From: Candidatus Omnitrophota bacterium
GTDB taxonomy: Bacteria > Omnitrophota > Omnitrophia > Omnitrophales > Aquincolibacteriaceae
DNA: 41,835 nucleotides
Direction: 5' to 3'
Assembly (NCBI GenBank): GCA_016196555.1
Contig: JACPXL010000022.1
Location: 1 to 41,835, forward strand
Below the pieces are notes generated by a model. It was not told the DNA's origin. It saw only the letters and a program-made list of their open reading frames with translations, and did no database searches. Shown piece by piece: positions 30,874-40,634 of this stretch. Position 1 is the stretch's first letter, and every line of letters starts with the position of its first letter. Position numbers and translations under genes: made by a program.

Positions 30874-32088
30874 TCAACTTGCAATTAGAGTATCAATACT
30901 AAACACCGGCAGAAGAATCGCAATAATCAAAAATCCCAAAATCAGCCCGACCCCCAAAATAACCAGAGGTTCCAGAAGCCGGGTAGCAATTTCAAGCGAC
31001 TCCACAGTATCTTGTTCATACCAATTCGAAATTTCAAGCAATGACTCGTCCAGCCGCCCAGATTCTTCTCCTAGAGCTACAAGTTGAATCAGCAAACGCG
31101 GAAAGAGCGCCGACTTCCTTAATCCGTCACTTAAATATCGGCCATTCTGCACCGCTTCATAAGATGCCTGCGCGTCCCGGCGGACGGCCTCATTGCGAAT
31201 GACCGGAATGGAGATTTCCAGGGCCCGGAGGATGGGAATTCCGCTTTTTAGAAGCAAAGCAAGGGTACGAACAAATCGGGAAGTTTCAACTTTAAGATAG
31301 AAGGCCCCCCAATAGGGTATCTTAAGCAAGAAACGATGGATTTTTTCTCTTTCCGCCGGTGCTTTCAAAACCTTCCGGCCCACGGCAACCCCAAGGGCCA
31401 AAACAATAATGATCCACCCCCCATAATGCTGCATGGCTTCGCTGAATGCGATTAGGATTCGCGTAATTAAAGGCAGTTTTTGCCCAAAATCCGCAAAAAG
31501 CGAACTAAATTTCGGGACGACAAATATAAGTAAAAAAATAACGGCCAATATGCCCATACAAAGAATAAATACCGGATAAGTTAAAGACATTTTGATTTTT
31601 GAACGAAGCGCGTTTTGCTGAGTTTGATAATCCGCAATACGCAAGAGTGATTCTTCCAAATGGCCGGTCGCTTCCCCTGCCTGTATAAGAGCGGTATCAA
31701 AAATTGAAAAAACGGTGGGGTATTCTGCGAGGGCCGATGAAAGAGGCTGGCCTTGGCTAACGGTGCTTTTTATTCTCTCTAAAACAACTCTGAACCTGGC
31801 CTCTCCCGTTTGTTCCGTTAAAACGGAAATGGCTTGCAGCATCGGAACCCCGGATTTGACCAGCTGTCCAAGTTGACGGTAAAAGGTAATGACTTCGCGC
31901 GGTTTTAATTTCTTTGTGACAACGGCCCGTACTTTTTTGACATGGGGATTCCCCTCTTCAACCACGGCCACAGGGAAAAGACCCAGTTCATTAATCTTAT
32001 CGATGGCATCGTCTTGTGACTGCGCCGCGATAATTCCTTCAACTGTTTGTTCAGGGCCTTTTTTTGCACGATATTTAAACTTTTTCAC
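30874..32088 (-). CDS. gspF: GspF/PilC inner-membrane platform protein
   Basis: This 404-residue protein has two copies of the T2SSF domain. The first has FYRQLGQLVKSGVPMLQAISVL (about 68-89), the second FVRTLALLLKSGIPILRALEIS. Three membrane segments are visible, near residues 170-195, 220-235 and the C-terminus. It is the polytopic platform that meets GspE and the pseudopilin base. Length and layout are normal. The start overlaps the GspE-PilZ gene by 14 bases, which ties the two together. Confidence 0.93.
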   Translation of the reverse strand: MKKFKYRAKKGPEQTVEGIIAAQSQDDAIDKINELGLFPVAVVEEGNPHVKKVRAVVTKKLKPREVITFYRQLGQLVKSGVPMLQAISVLTEQTGEARFRVVLERIKSTVSQGQPLSSALAEYPTVFSIFDTALIQAGEATGHLEESLLRIADYQTQQNALRSKIKMSLTYPVFILCMGILAVIFLLIFVVPKFSSLFADFGQKLPLITRILIAFSEAMQHYGGWIIIVLALGVAVGRKVLKAPAEREKIHRFLLKIPYWGAFYLKVETSRFVRTLALLLKSGIPILRALEISIPVIRNEAVRRDAQASYEAVQNGRYLSDGLRKSALFPRLLIQLVALGEESGRLDESLLEISNWYEQDTVESLEIATRLLEPLVILGVGLILGFLIIAILLPVFSIDTLIAS

Positions 32089-34273
32089 TTAATCCTTTCT
32101 CCCGGCAAAACCGTTCGATCCGCAATCGATCACCGCTTGCAATCGCTAAAAACGTCGCGGCCGCGATATACCCGTATTCCGAATCCTCCGGTTTCTCGGC
32201 CAAAGGACTTTGGCGAACGACACGACTGATCGCTTCAATCATTCCATCTCCGTCGGGAAGATCCATTTGAATTTCAATCATGATTCCTACGGCCAGTCCT
32301 TCAGGAGTAAGAAATGCGATTCCGCTGGCGCTTAAATCTTCACTTTGGGCTTTTTTGCCGCGGCGCAAATATTCCTGCTGCTTTTTTTCTTCTTCGTCTT
32401 TTTGAACAATATGATATTTGACAGGTATTTTCACTTTGACGCGAGGGTAGCTTCTTCGTTCACTAAACCCCGAAGGTTGAGCCGATGTGATGGTGGACAC
32501 CAATATTCCTTGCTTTTCTTCATAAGCTGAGTCAACTGCAACCGCGTGGAAGTCTGCTTCATCGTGAGGTGTAATTTGCAGGATTTCCTCAGGCGTTGTA
32601 AATCCTTCCAAGACCTTTCTCCATCCGTCCTGCCGAAGAGTGGTCATCCCAAGTTCCATCGCTTTGGCTTTAATTTGTTCCGAAGGAGTGCGTCTGAAAA
32701 TGAGTTTACGGATTTGAGGAGTCACTAAAAGAAATTCATGGATTGATGTACGGCCTGAAAATCCCGTGCCATGGCATTCATCACAGCCATGTCCTTGATA
32801 AATTTGGAAATTCATATGAGGTAATTTTAATTCTCTGACGATGCGGTCCTTAATTTCCGGCAGTACGTCATGATTTTCTTTTTTGCAATGAGGACAAATG
32901 ACACGGACAAGACGCTGCGCGATAAAAACGATAACACTGGAGGCAACTAAAAAGGGCTCAACACCAATATCTAACAATCGAGTAGCCCCGCTGGCAGCAT
33001 CATTAGTATGGAGTGTGGACAACACCAGATGACCGGTCAAGGCAACACGAATGGCGATATCCGCTGTTTCCAGATCGCGGACTTCTCCAACCATCATGAC
33101 GTCCGGATCATGCCGTAGCATGCTTCGAAGTCCCCGCGCAAAATTCAGCCCAATTTCGGGATTAACTTGGAGTTGCGTAATTCCTTCCAGTTCATATTCC
33201 ACCGGATCTTCGATGGTAATAATTTTTCGCTCATTGGTATTAATCGATTGAAGTCCGGCATAAAGGGTTGTGCTTTTCCCGCTGCCGGTCGGCCCTGTCA
33301 CAAAAATAATGCCGTGAGGTTTTTCCACAAGTTCCTTAAAAGTTTTAAGATTGGTGGAATGAAAACCAAGATTTTCCAATTTAACAATCATATTGCTCGG
33401 AAGAATACGGATGACCATACTTTCGCCATGCGGCGTGGGAATCGATGAGATTCTTAAATCAAGATTCTGATTTTGAGTTTTTACGCGCGCCTTTCCATCT
33501 TGTGGAAGGCGCCGCTCGACAATATTCAGATTCGCCATGATTTTGACGCGGGAAATAATCGCCATAAAAAACTTTTTCATTTCCGGCGGGACCCGCTGCT
33601 CATGAAGTTCCCCGTCAATGCGATATCGCAATCGCACCTTCCCCCGGTAAGGTTCCAGATGAATATCGCTGGCCCGCTTTTTGTAGGCCTCAAGAATAAT
33701 TTGATTCACAAGCTGAACCACGGAAGGCGCATCGACCAGACGGCCGATATCTTCGAGGTCTTCTGTTGCGGAAACAGAAGATGGGATTTCTTCCACTGTC
33801 TGCGCTTGCGTTAAAATTTTCTCCACCGTATCAGCCGCCAACCCATAATGGCGATTGATCATTTCTTCAATGTCTTTTTCCAAGGCAAGCACAGTATCAA
33901 TTTCATATCCCAGGCTGAAACGGATTTCATCGATTGTATTCACATCCATAAGTTTGGAGATAGCGATTGTCAATTTCCGATTTTGTAATTTGACGGGAAA
34001 GAATTTGTAATAAGTAGGAAATTTGATGGGTACTTTGCCCAAAACTGCGGGATCTATAGAAACGGTTTTTAAATTGACGTGCGGAACACCCAGACTTTTG
34101 GAATAAATTTTCAGCATTTCCTGCTCTTTGATTAATCCCAATTTCACCAAAAGCTGGGAAAAAGAGCTTTCGGAAGCTTCGGCCTCTTGAAAAACACGGT
34201 CCAGTTCGGCCTTAGGCACACTGCCTGATTCCAACAGGATCTTATAACCGGTTTTTTCCATGGGCGTATTCAT
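32075..34273 (-). CDS. gspE: GspE/PilB secretion ATPase fused to a C-terminal PilZ domain
   Basis: This 732-residue protein contains an N-terminal GspE/MshE-type region (residues about 10-145, with LLVKLGLIKEQEML and LGVPHVNL). The ATPase domain follows with Walker A GPTGSGKST (327-335), ITIEDPVEY (Asp box), LRHDPDVMMVGEVRD (Walker B) and LSTLHTNDA. Four cysteines (C460, C463, C497, C500) form the zinc site. A PilZ domain (about 604-725) follows, with R607-x3-R611 and D646-x-S648-xx-G651, the cyclic di-GMP binding residues. Fusion of PilZ onto GspE is unusual and suggests direct second-messenger control of the pseudopilus. ATG at 34273 follows the ATPase beta stop by 8 bases. Confidence 0.93.
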   Translation of the reverse strand: MNTPMEKTGYKILLESGSVPKAELDRVFQEAEASESSFSQLLVKLGLIKEQEMLKIYSKSLGVPHVNLKTVSIDPAVLGKVPIKFPTYYKFFPVKLQNRKLTIAISKLMDVNTIDEIRFSLGYEIDTVLALEKDIEEMINRHYGLAADTVEKILTQAQTVEEIPSSVSATEDLEDIGRLVDAPSVVQLVNQIILEAYKKRASDIHLEPYRGKVRLRYRIDGELHEQRVPPEMKKFFMAIISRVKIMANLNIVERRLPQDGKARVKTQNQNLDLRISSIPTPHGESMVIRILPSNMIVKLENLGFHSTNLKTFKELVEKPHGIIFVTGPTGSGKSTTLYAGLQSINTNERKIITIEDPVEYELEGITQLQVNPEIGLNFARGLRSMLRHDPDVMMVGEVRDLETADIAIRVALTGHLVLSTLHTNDAASGATRLLDIGVEPFLVASSVIVFIAQRLVRVICPHCKKENHDVLPEIKDRIVRELKLPHMNFQIYQGHGCDECHGTGFSGRTSIHEFLLVTPQIRKLIFRRTPSEQIKAKAMELGMTTLRQDGWRKVLEGFTTPEEILQITPHDEADFHAVAVDSAYEEKQGILVSTITSAQPSGFSERRSYPRVKVKIPVKYHIVQKDEEEKKQQEYLRRGKKAQSEDLSASGIAFLTPEGLAVGIMIEIQMDLPDGDGMIEAISRVVRQSPLAEKPEDSEYGYIAAATFLAIASGDRLRIERFCREKGLSEKV

Positions 34274-34281
34274 GGCAAAAC

Positions 34282-36592
<2,311 letters not shown>

Positions 36593-36614
36593 GAGATTTC
36601 GTCCTCATCTCCTT

Positions 36615-37340
36615 TTAAAGTTCCTGTTTTGCCTTTTCGGCGGCATCCCGCACATAATTGGCAAGGCTTCCGTCCAGAATCAAAGTTCCAAAAAGCAGAA
36701 CAATACCCGCGATCACCGTGGTATCGACTCTTTCCTCAATCGTAACAGCCCGATTAAGTTTTTGCGTCATTAAGGCTAGAAGTTTATCATTGTCCTCCTT
36801 ACTCAATGGAAATGCGGTCCGGACCGTTAATTTGTCCACATTGGAACCAACGCTCGATAGATCAAAATCCTTGCCGCGGTCAAAAAACTCTTTAATCAAT
36901 GAAACATGCAGTACCGTACAAGTCTTTGGGCTTAAGGCGGATCCCACCAACTCTGCGGCTGTATCAATCATTTTGCGGCTCAGTTCTTGTTCAATTTTTT
37001 TATAGGCTTCGTCGGTTGATGCCCGCGCTTTATTTATGATTTCTTCCGCCTGGGATTTTGCGCTTTTGACCATGTCATCTTTTTTGGAGCGCATTTCATC
37101 CATGGCATCTGATTTCAATTTGTCGACAATTTTAACAGCTTCTTCCTTTTTCTGAACATACTCTTTCTCTGCGCCCTCAATTTTCTGAGTCAGGTCCTTT
37201 TGCTTTTTCAAAAGGTCCTGATACACCCCTTCTAAGCGTTTCAAAGCGCTCTCAGTGTCACTATAAAAAATCTTCTTCAGAAAAAGAATCAGCCCCGTAA
37301 AAACGATCAGGTTCAAAATTACAATTTGCACAATCAACAT
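36615..37340 (-). CDS. F-type ATPase b subunit fused to delta C-terminal domain
   Basis: This 241-residue peripheral stalk protein has an N-terminal transmembrane helix (about 4-22). A long charged coiled coil (about 30-130, many Lys/Glu/Ala) follows. The end matches the C-terminal domain of subunit delta (VDTTVIAGIVLLFGTLILDGS, then ANYVRDAAEKAK). The helical N-terminal delta domain, which binds the tips of alpha in normal ATP synthases, is absent. Mycobacteria have a b-delta fusion, but with the full delta. A strong AAGGAG site precedes the ATG. It would act as the stator, but how it contacts the alpha/beta ring is unclear. Confidence 0.8.
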   Translation of the reverse strand: MLIVQIVILNLIVFTGLILFLKKIFYSDTESALKRLEGVYQDLLKKQKDLTQKIEGAEKEYVQKKEEAVKIVDKLKSDAMDEMRSKKDDMVKSAKSQAEEIINKARASTDEAYKKIEQELSRKMIDTAAELVGSALSPKTCTVLHVSLIKEFFDRGKDFDLSSVGSNVDKLTVRTAFPLSKEDNDKLLALMTQKLNRAVTIEERVDTTVIAGIVLLFGTLILDGSLANYVRDAAEKAKQEL

Positions 37341-37373
37341 AACTAAGCTCCTTACCCCCTAGGGGTTATTCGA

Positions 37374-37598
37374 TTATGCTCCAGATCCAAACAATTGGAA
37401 TATAACCAAAAGCGAAATCACCGAAGTTGCCTCGGCAAAAATTAACATTAAAATGACTCCCAAATAGATTTTTGGAGCGGCCGATGGATTTCTTCCTAAT
37501 GCCTTGACTGTGGCAAATCCCACAACAGCAATAACCAAAGCCGGCCCTAAAACAGCCGTCATCATCACTCCTACAAGCATCATCGCGTGTGAATCCAT
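37374..37598 (-). CDS. atpE: F-type ATPase c subunit (proteolipid)
   Basis: This 74-residue hairpin protein has a first helix (VMMTAVLGPALVIAVVGFAT), the polar loop KALGRNPSAAP with the conserved Arg-Asn-Pro, and a second helix LGVILMLIFAEATSVISLLVIF with the ion-binding carboxylate E56. Ala follows the Glu, so the Ser found in known sodium-binding c rings is not present and proton binding is more likely. The Gly-rich first-helix packing motif is weaker than usual. An excellent AGGAG site precedes the ATG. A working c subunit implies a membrane ring, yet no subunit a is encoded in the window. Confidence 0.88.
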   Translation of the reverse strand: MDSHAMMLVGVMMTAVLGPALVIAVVGFATVKALGRNPSAAPKIYLGVILMLIFAEATSVISLLVIFQLFGSGA

Positions 37599-37621
37599 GG
37601 CTTCTCCTTTCTTTATTACGA

Positions 37622-39112
37622 CTAAGCGACTTCCACTTCGTCTTCTTCTTTGGGTCCGCGGCTCTTGATATCCGCCACAAAAAATTGAACCGCATCTTTG
37701 ACGCGGCGTTTAATTTCATCCGTCAAATCTTTAAGTTCACGAATGAGCGGAATCAGAGTTGGGTCACGTTTCATTGTGAAATCTTTCAGCCCTGCCTGAA
37801 ATTCTGCCACTTGTTCTTTCGTAAGTTCATTAAGCAGTCCTTCATTTTTTCCGAAAAAAGTCATGATTTGAACTTCGATAGAAACCGGATTACTCGCCGG
37901 CTGCGTAAGAAGTGCCTGCAGAATTCTTCCTTGTTCCAGTTTGGAACGCATTTCATCCGATTGACCGCCAGTTTGGAGTTTACTGACACGCAGCAATTCT
38001 TTAAATTGAATGAATTCCAAACGTAAAGATTTGGCAACTGCCTTCATGGCTTTCCATTGCACACGGCTTCCAACACGTGAAACGGAAAGACCGACGTCTA
38101 CGGCCGGGCGGAATCCTTCATTGAAAAGCGGCATACTTAAAAAGACTTGCCCATCGGTCATGGAAACAAGATTCGTCGGAACATACGCCGTCAAATCTCC
38201 TTCCAACAATTCAACCACCGGAATAAATGTCATGGATCCTCCCCCATGAGCTTTATCGAATCGGGCCGCCCGTTCAATCATGCGGGAGTGGAGATAAAAA
38301 ATATCTCCGGGATAAGAGTCGCGTCCTGGCGGGACTTGCATCAAAAGTGACAACTCACGGTAAGCCCAAGCATGTTTAGTAAAATCATCAAAACCGACAA
38401 AAACATGCTTGCCTTGATACATGAAATACTCTCCGATGGAACAGGCTGCATAGGGCGCCAAATATTGCTGGCCAGGCGAGGTATTGGCTGTAGCTGCCAT
38501 AATAACCGTATAATCAAAACATCCCTTGTCTTTAAAAATATCGACCACGCGGCTAAGCGCTGATCGGGTTTTGCCGATCGCGCAATAAATGCAAATAACA
38601 TCCTTTCCTTTTTGATTGATCATGATGTCGGTGAGAATGGTTGTCTTCCCAGTCATTTTGTCGCCAAGGATCAAAGATCTTTGTCCTTTGCCCAAAGGCA
38701 GCATGGTATCGACAAGTTTAATGCCGGTTTCCAGGGTATCCGACAATCCCTGCCTATCCATAATGGCGGGAGCCTGGTTGAAGTATGGAATGTATTTGTC
38801 TTGTTTGATGGCGCCGATCCCATCCAAGGGTTCGCCAAGAGGATTGATAATCCGGCCGATGAAATTATCTCCGACTGGCATGTTAAATGGTTCCAAAGTC
38901 GCTACAACTTGATGGCCCGGCGTGACCGGCTCATGCTCTTTGACAATTAGAACTTGGGCGGTTTCAGTGTCAAAACCCATGATGATGCCTTCAGTGCCGT
39001 AACCAAATCTGATTAATTGTCCGAGAAAGCAATTCTGCAGACCGATGACCTGGGAGATACATCCGCTGGACGCTTTAACTATGCCGTATTCTTTATACTT
39101 TAATTCACCCAT
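37622..39112 (-). CDS. atpA: F-type ATPase alpha subunit lacking the N-terminal extension
   Basis: This 496-residue subunit contains GDKMTGKTTIL (Walker A, 150-160), ATANTSPGQQYLAPYAACSIGEYF, PPGRDSYPGDIFYLHSRMIERAAR and LSVSRVGSR. R346 is the arginine finger. The chain starts at the first beta-barrel strand (YGIVKASSGCISQVIGL) and lacks about 25 residues that bind delta in normal enzymes. An in-frame TGA lies two codons upstream of the ATG, so it cannot be extended there. It is the first ATPase gene in this operon, not preceded by a, c, b and delta as usual. The acidic C-terminus (EEDEVEVA) is also unlike most alphas. Confidence 0.92.
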   Translation of the reverse strand: MGELKYKEYGIVKASSGCISQVIGLQNCFLGQLIRFGYGTEGIIMGFDTETAQVLIVKEHEPVTPGHQVVATLEPFNMPVGDNFIGRIINPLGEPLDGIGAIKQDKYIPYFNQAPAIMDRQGLSDTLETGIKLVDTMLPLGKGQRSLILGDKMTGKTTILTDIMINQKGKDVICIYCAIGKTRSALSRVVDIFKDKGCFDYTVIMAATANTSPGQQYLAPYAACSIGEYFMYQGKHVFVGFDDFTKHAWAYRELSLLMQVPPGRDSYPGDIFYLHSRMIERAARFDKAHGGGSMTFIPVVELLEGDLTAYVPTNLVSMTDGQVFLSMPLFNEGFRPAVDVGLSVSRVGSRVQWKAMKAVAKSLRLEFIQFKELLRVSKLQTGGQSDEMRSKLEQGRILQALLTQPASNPVSIEVQIMTFFGKNEGLLNELTKEQVAEFQAGLKDFTMKRDPTLIPLIRELKDLTDEIKRRVKDAVQFFVADIKSRGPKEEDEVEVA

Positions 39113-39127
39113 GCCGCGTCAACATCC

Positions 39128-40504
39128 CTATGCTGCCTTGCTGTTGGGTTGAGGTTCGTTAGTTACTGGAGGTGTTGAAGCAGCCGCACGTGCGGCCTTT
39201 GGTTTTTTAGCCGACCATCGGTTTTCCTGCAATTTCACAAGCCATGTGGAATAGAACAATGCGGAGAGGATAAACAAGAACCCGATGATACCGAGAATAA
39301 TCCACCATGTGGTGGACAAGTCCGGCGTAAACCCTAAACGCAAAATGTCGACAACTTTTGAAAGTTCTTTGACGGCCTGTCGGATTTTGTCGAATTCGTC
39401 CAATTCACGCTTAAGAGGAATCTCGAGCAGTAAATCCTGCAATTCTTTAATCTTCTGTTCCACCAACTCAACACGTTCAGAATTCAGAATGAACGCGCGA
39501 ATGCGCTCATCGATATTCTCGGAAGACGCCACTTCCTGCTGTAATTTTAAAACGGAGTCGATGGTTTCATAAATAAAATCGCTGCTTTGTTTGGCAAATG
39601 CTTCATAAGCACTCTGGGCGAAATGCTGCAGCATTTTATCGGTTTGCTTTCGAAGAAATTCCAATTCGGATTCTTGAATGTACCAAATATCTTTTAAAAC
39701 AATTTCATATTTTTTTGCTTCTTTGGGAGCGAAAGTATCATTTTTTTGAATGATGTAGCGGCTTTGCGGTTCGTCATACAAAATCCCGAAATCCAGTTTA
39801 TCAACCACATCTGCGGCAATAATTCCCTTCGGAAGCAAGGTCCGGACTTCCATTGAAAGTTCTTTTGATGAAGGATTTTTTGCGTTGACAATAAATTTCA
39901 CTGTTCGTAAACCGGTTGTCTGTTCACTTTTTAATTCTCTCATCGACGTAAGAGATGAGATTTCTCTTTTGATTTCACTCACCATTGTCGTGTGGGCGCG
40001 GTACATTTCGATTCGCTGCTTGATCCCAATCGCCTTGCTTTGGTCCGTTTCAATCGAGGCAATTCGTTCCATGATTTTTTCGTGAAACATCCGGCTCGTT
40101 TCCTCATACTGGGTGCCTTGCAAAGTCGTCACATTTTTTTCCAACTGGGATTTAAGGTCGGCCAAAACCTCATCCGAAACGGTCCAAACATTTTTTACAT
40201 GGATGATAATGGTGCGGGCTTCTTTGGGAGCCAATTCCACATCTTGAAATAGCTGATAACTTTTGTGTTCTTGGTCAAATTTGATGTTCATTCCCGCCTT
40301 ATCGATAATATCCTCAGGAAGAACCTCTGGAGGGAGGGTATGGCTGATTTGGGTATTCAATTTCTGAGTTTCTGAGGGGTTAATGGCAAGAATCTTTATT
40401 TTTACGTTTTCTGCAGCGTTTAAAGGAATAGCTAACAGAAGGATACTAAAAGTGTATAACCCTAGTATTTTGAATAACTTAAGACTATATTTAGCGTTTT
40501 CCAT
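39128..40504 (-). CDS. membrane-anchored protein with duplicated extracytoplasmic domain
   Basis: I do not recognise this 458-residue protein. An N-terminal signal peptide (about 1-31, ending LNAAE) is followed by two related domains at about 34-128 and 202-295. They share NPS near the start, a LPxxxxxxDxxDK segment, APKEA and an xxxW segment (VKNVW/LKDIW), with an offset of 168 residues. Each is followed by helical, coiled-coil-like sequence. A transmembrane helix (WIILGIIGFLFILSALFYS, 401-419) and a short basic, Ala/Pro-rich cytoplasmic tail end the chain. It lies 15 bases upstream of the alpha gene. It may be an envelope partner of the F1-like machine. The ATG at 40504 is preferred over 40552. 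Confidence 0.72.
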   Translation of the reverse strand: MENAKYSLKLFKILGLYTFSILLLAIPLNAAENVKIKILAINPSETQKLNTQISHTLPPEVLPEDIIDKAGMNIKFDQEHKSYQLFQDVELAPKEARTIIIHVKNVWTVSDEVLADLKSQLEKNVTTLQGTQYEETSRMFHEKIMERIASIETDQSKAIGIKQRIEMYRAHTTMVSEIKREISSLTSMRELKSEQTTGLRTVKFIVNAKNPSSKELSMEVRTLLPKGIIAADVVDKLDFGILYDEPQSRYIIQKNDTFAPKEAKKYEIVLKDIWYIQESELEFLRKQTDKMLQHFAQSAYEAFAKQSSDFIYETIDSVLKLQQEVASSENIDERIRAFILNSERVELVEQKIKELQDLLLEIPLKRELDEFDKIRQAVKELSKVVDILRLGFTPDLSTTWWIILGIIGFLFILSALFYSTWLVKLQENRWSAKKPKAARAAASTPPVTNEPQPNSKAA

Positions 40505-40634
40505 AGCCCATTCACCCGAGTAAATAATAACATATAACGTAGCATTTTGCATGAATTTATAGCATTTTTTTTCATTTTATCTACTTAGCACCTTCTTTAT
40601 AGTATTTATGGTCAAAAAAAGGGGTAAAAGAGGA

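Noticed and set aside
37350-37370. Palindrome CCCCTAGGGG between the c and b-delta genes as a terminator or operator
   Set aside because: It is only 10 bases without a loop or T run and lies within an operon with strong downstream ribosome binding; significance cannot be supported.
40505-40634. Terminator or strong promoter in the 130-base gap before the membrane-protein gene
   Set aside because: The gap is AT-rich, with several partial hexamers, but no pair has acceptable spacing and no GC-rich stem-loop is seen.
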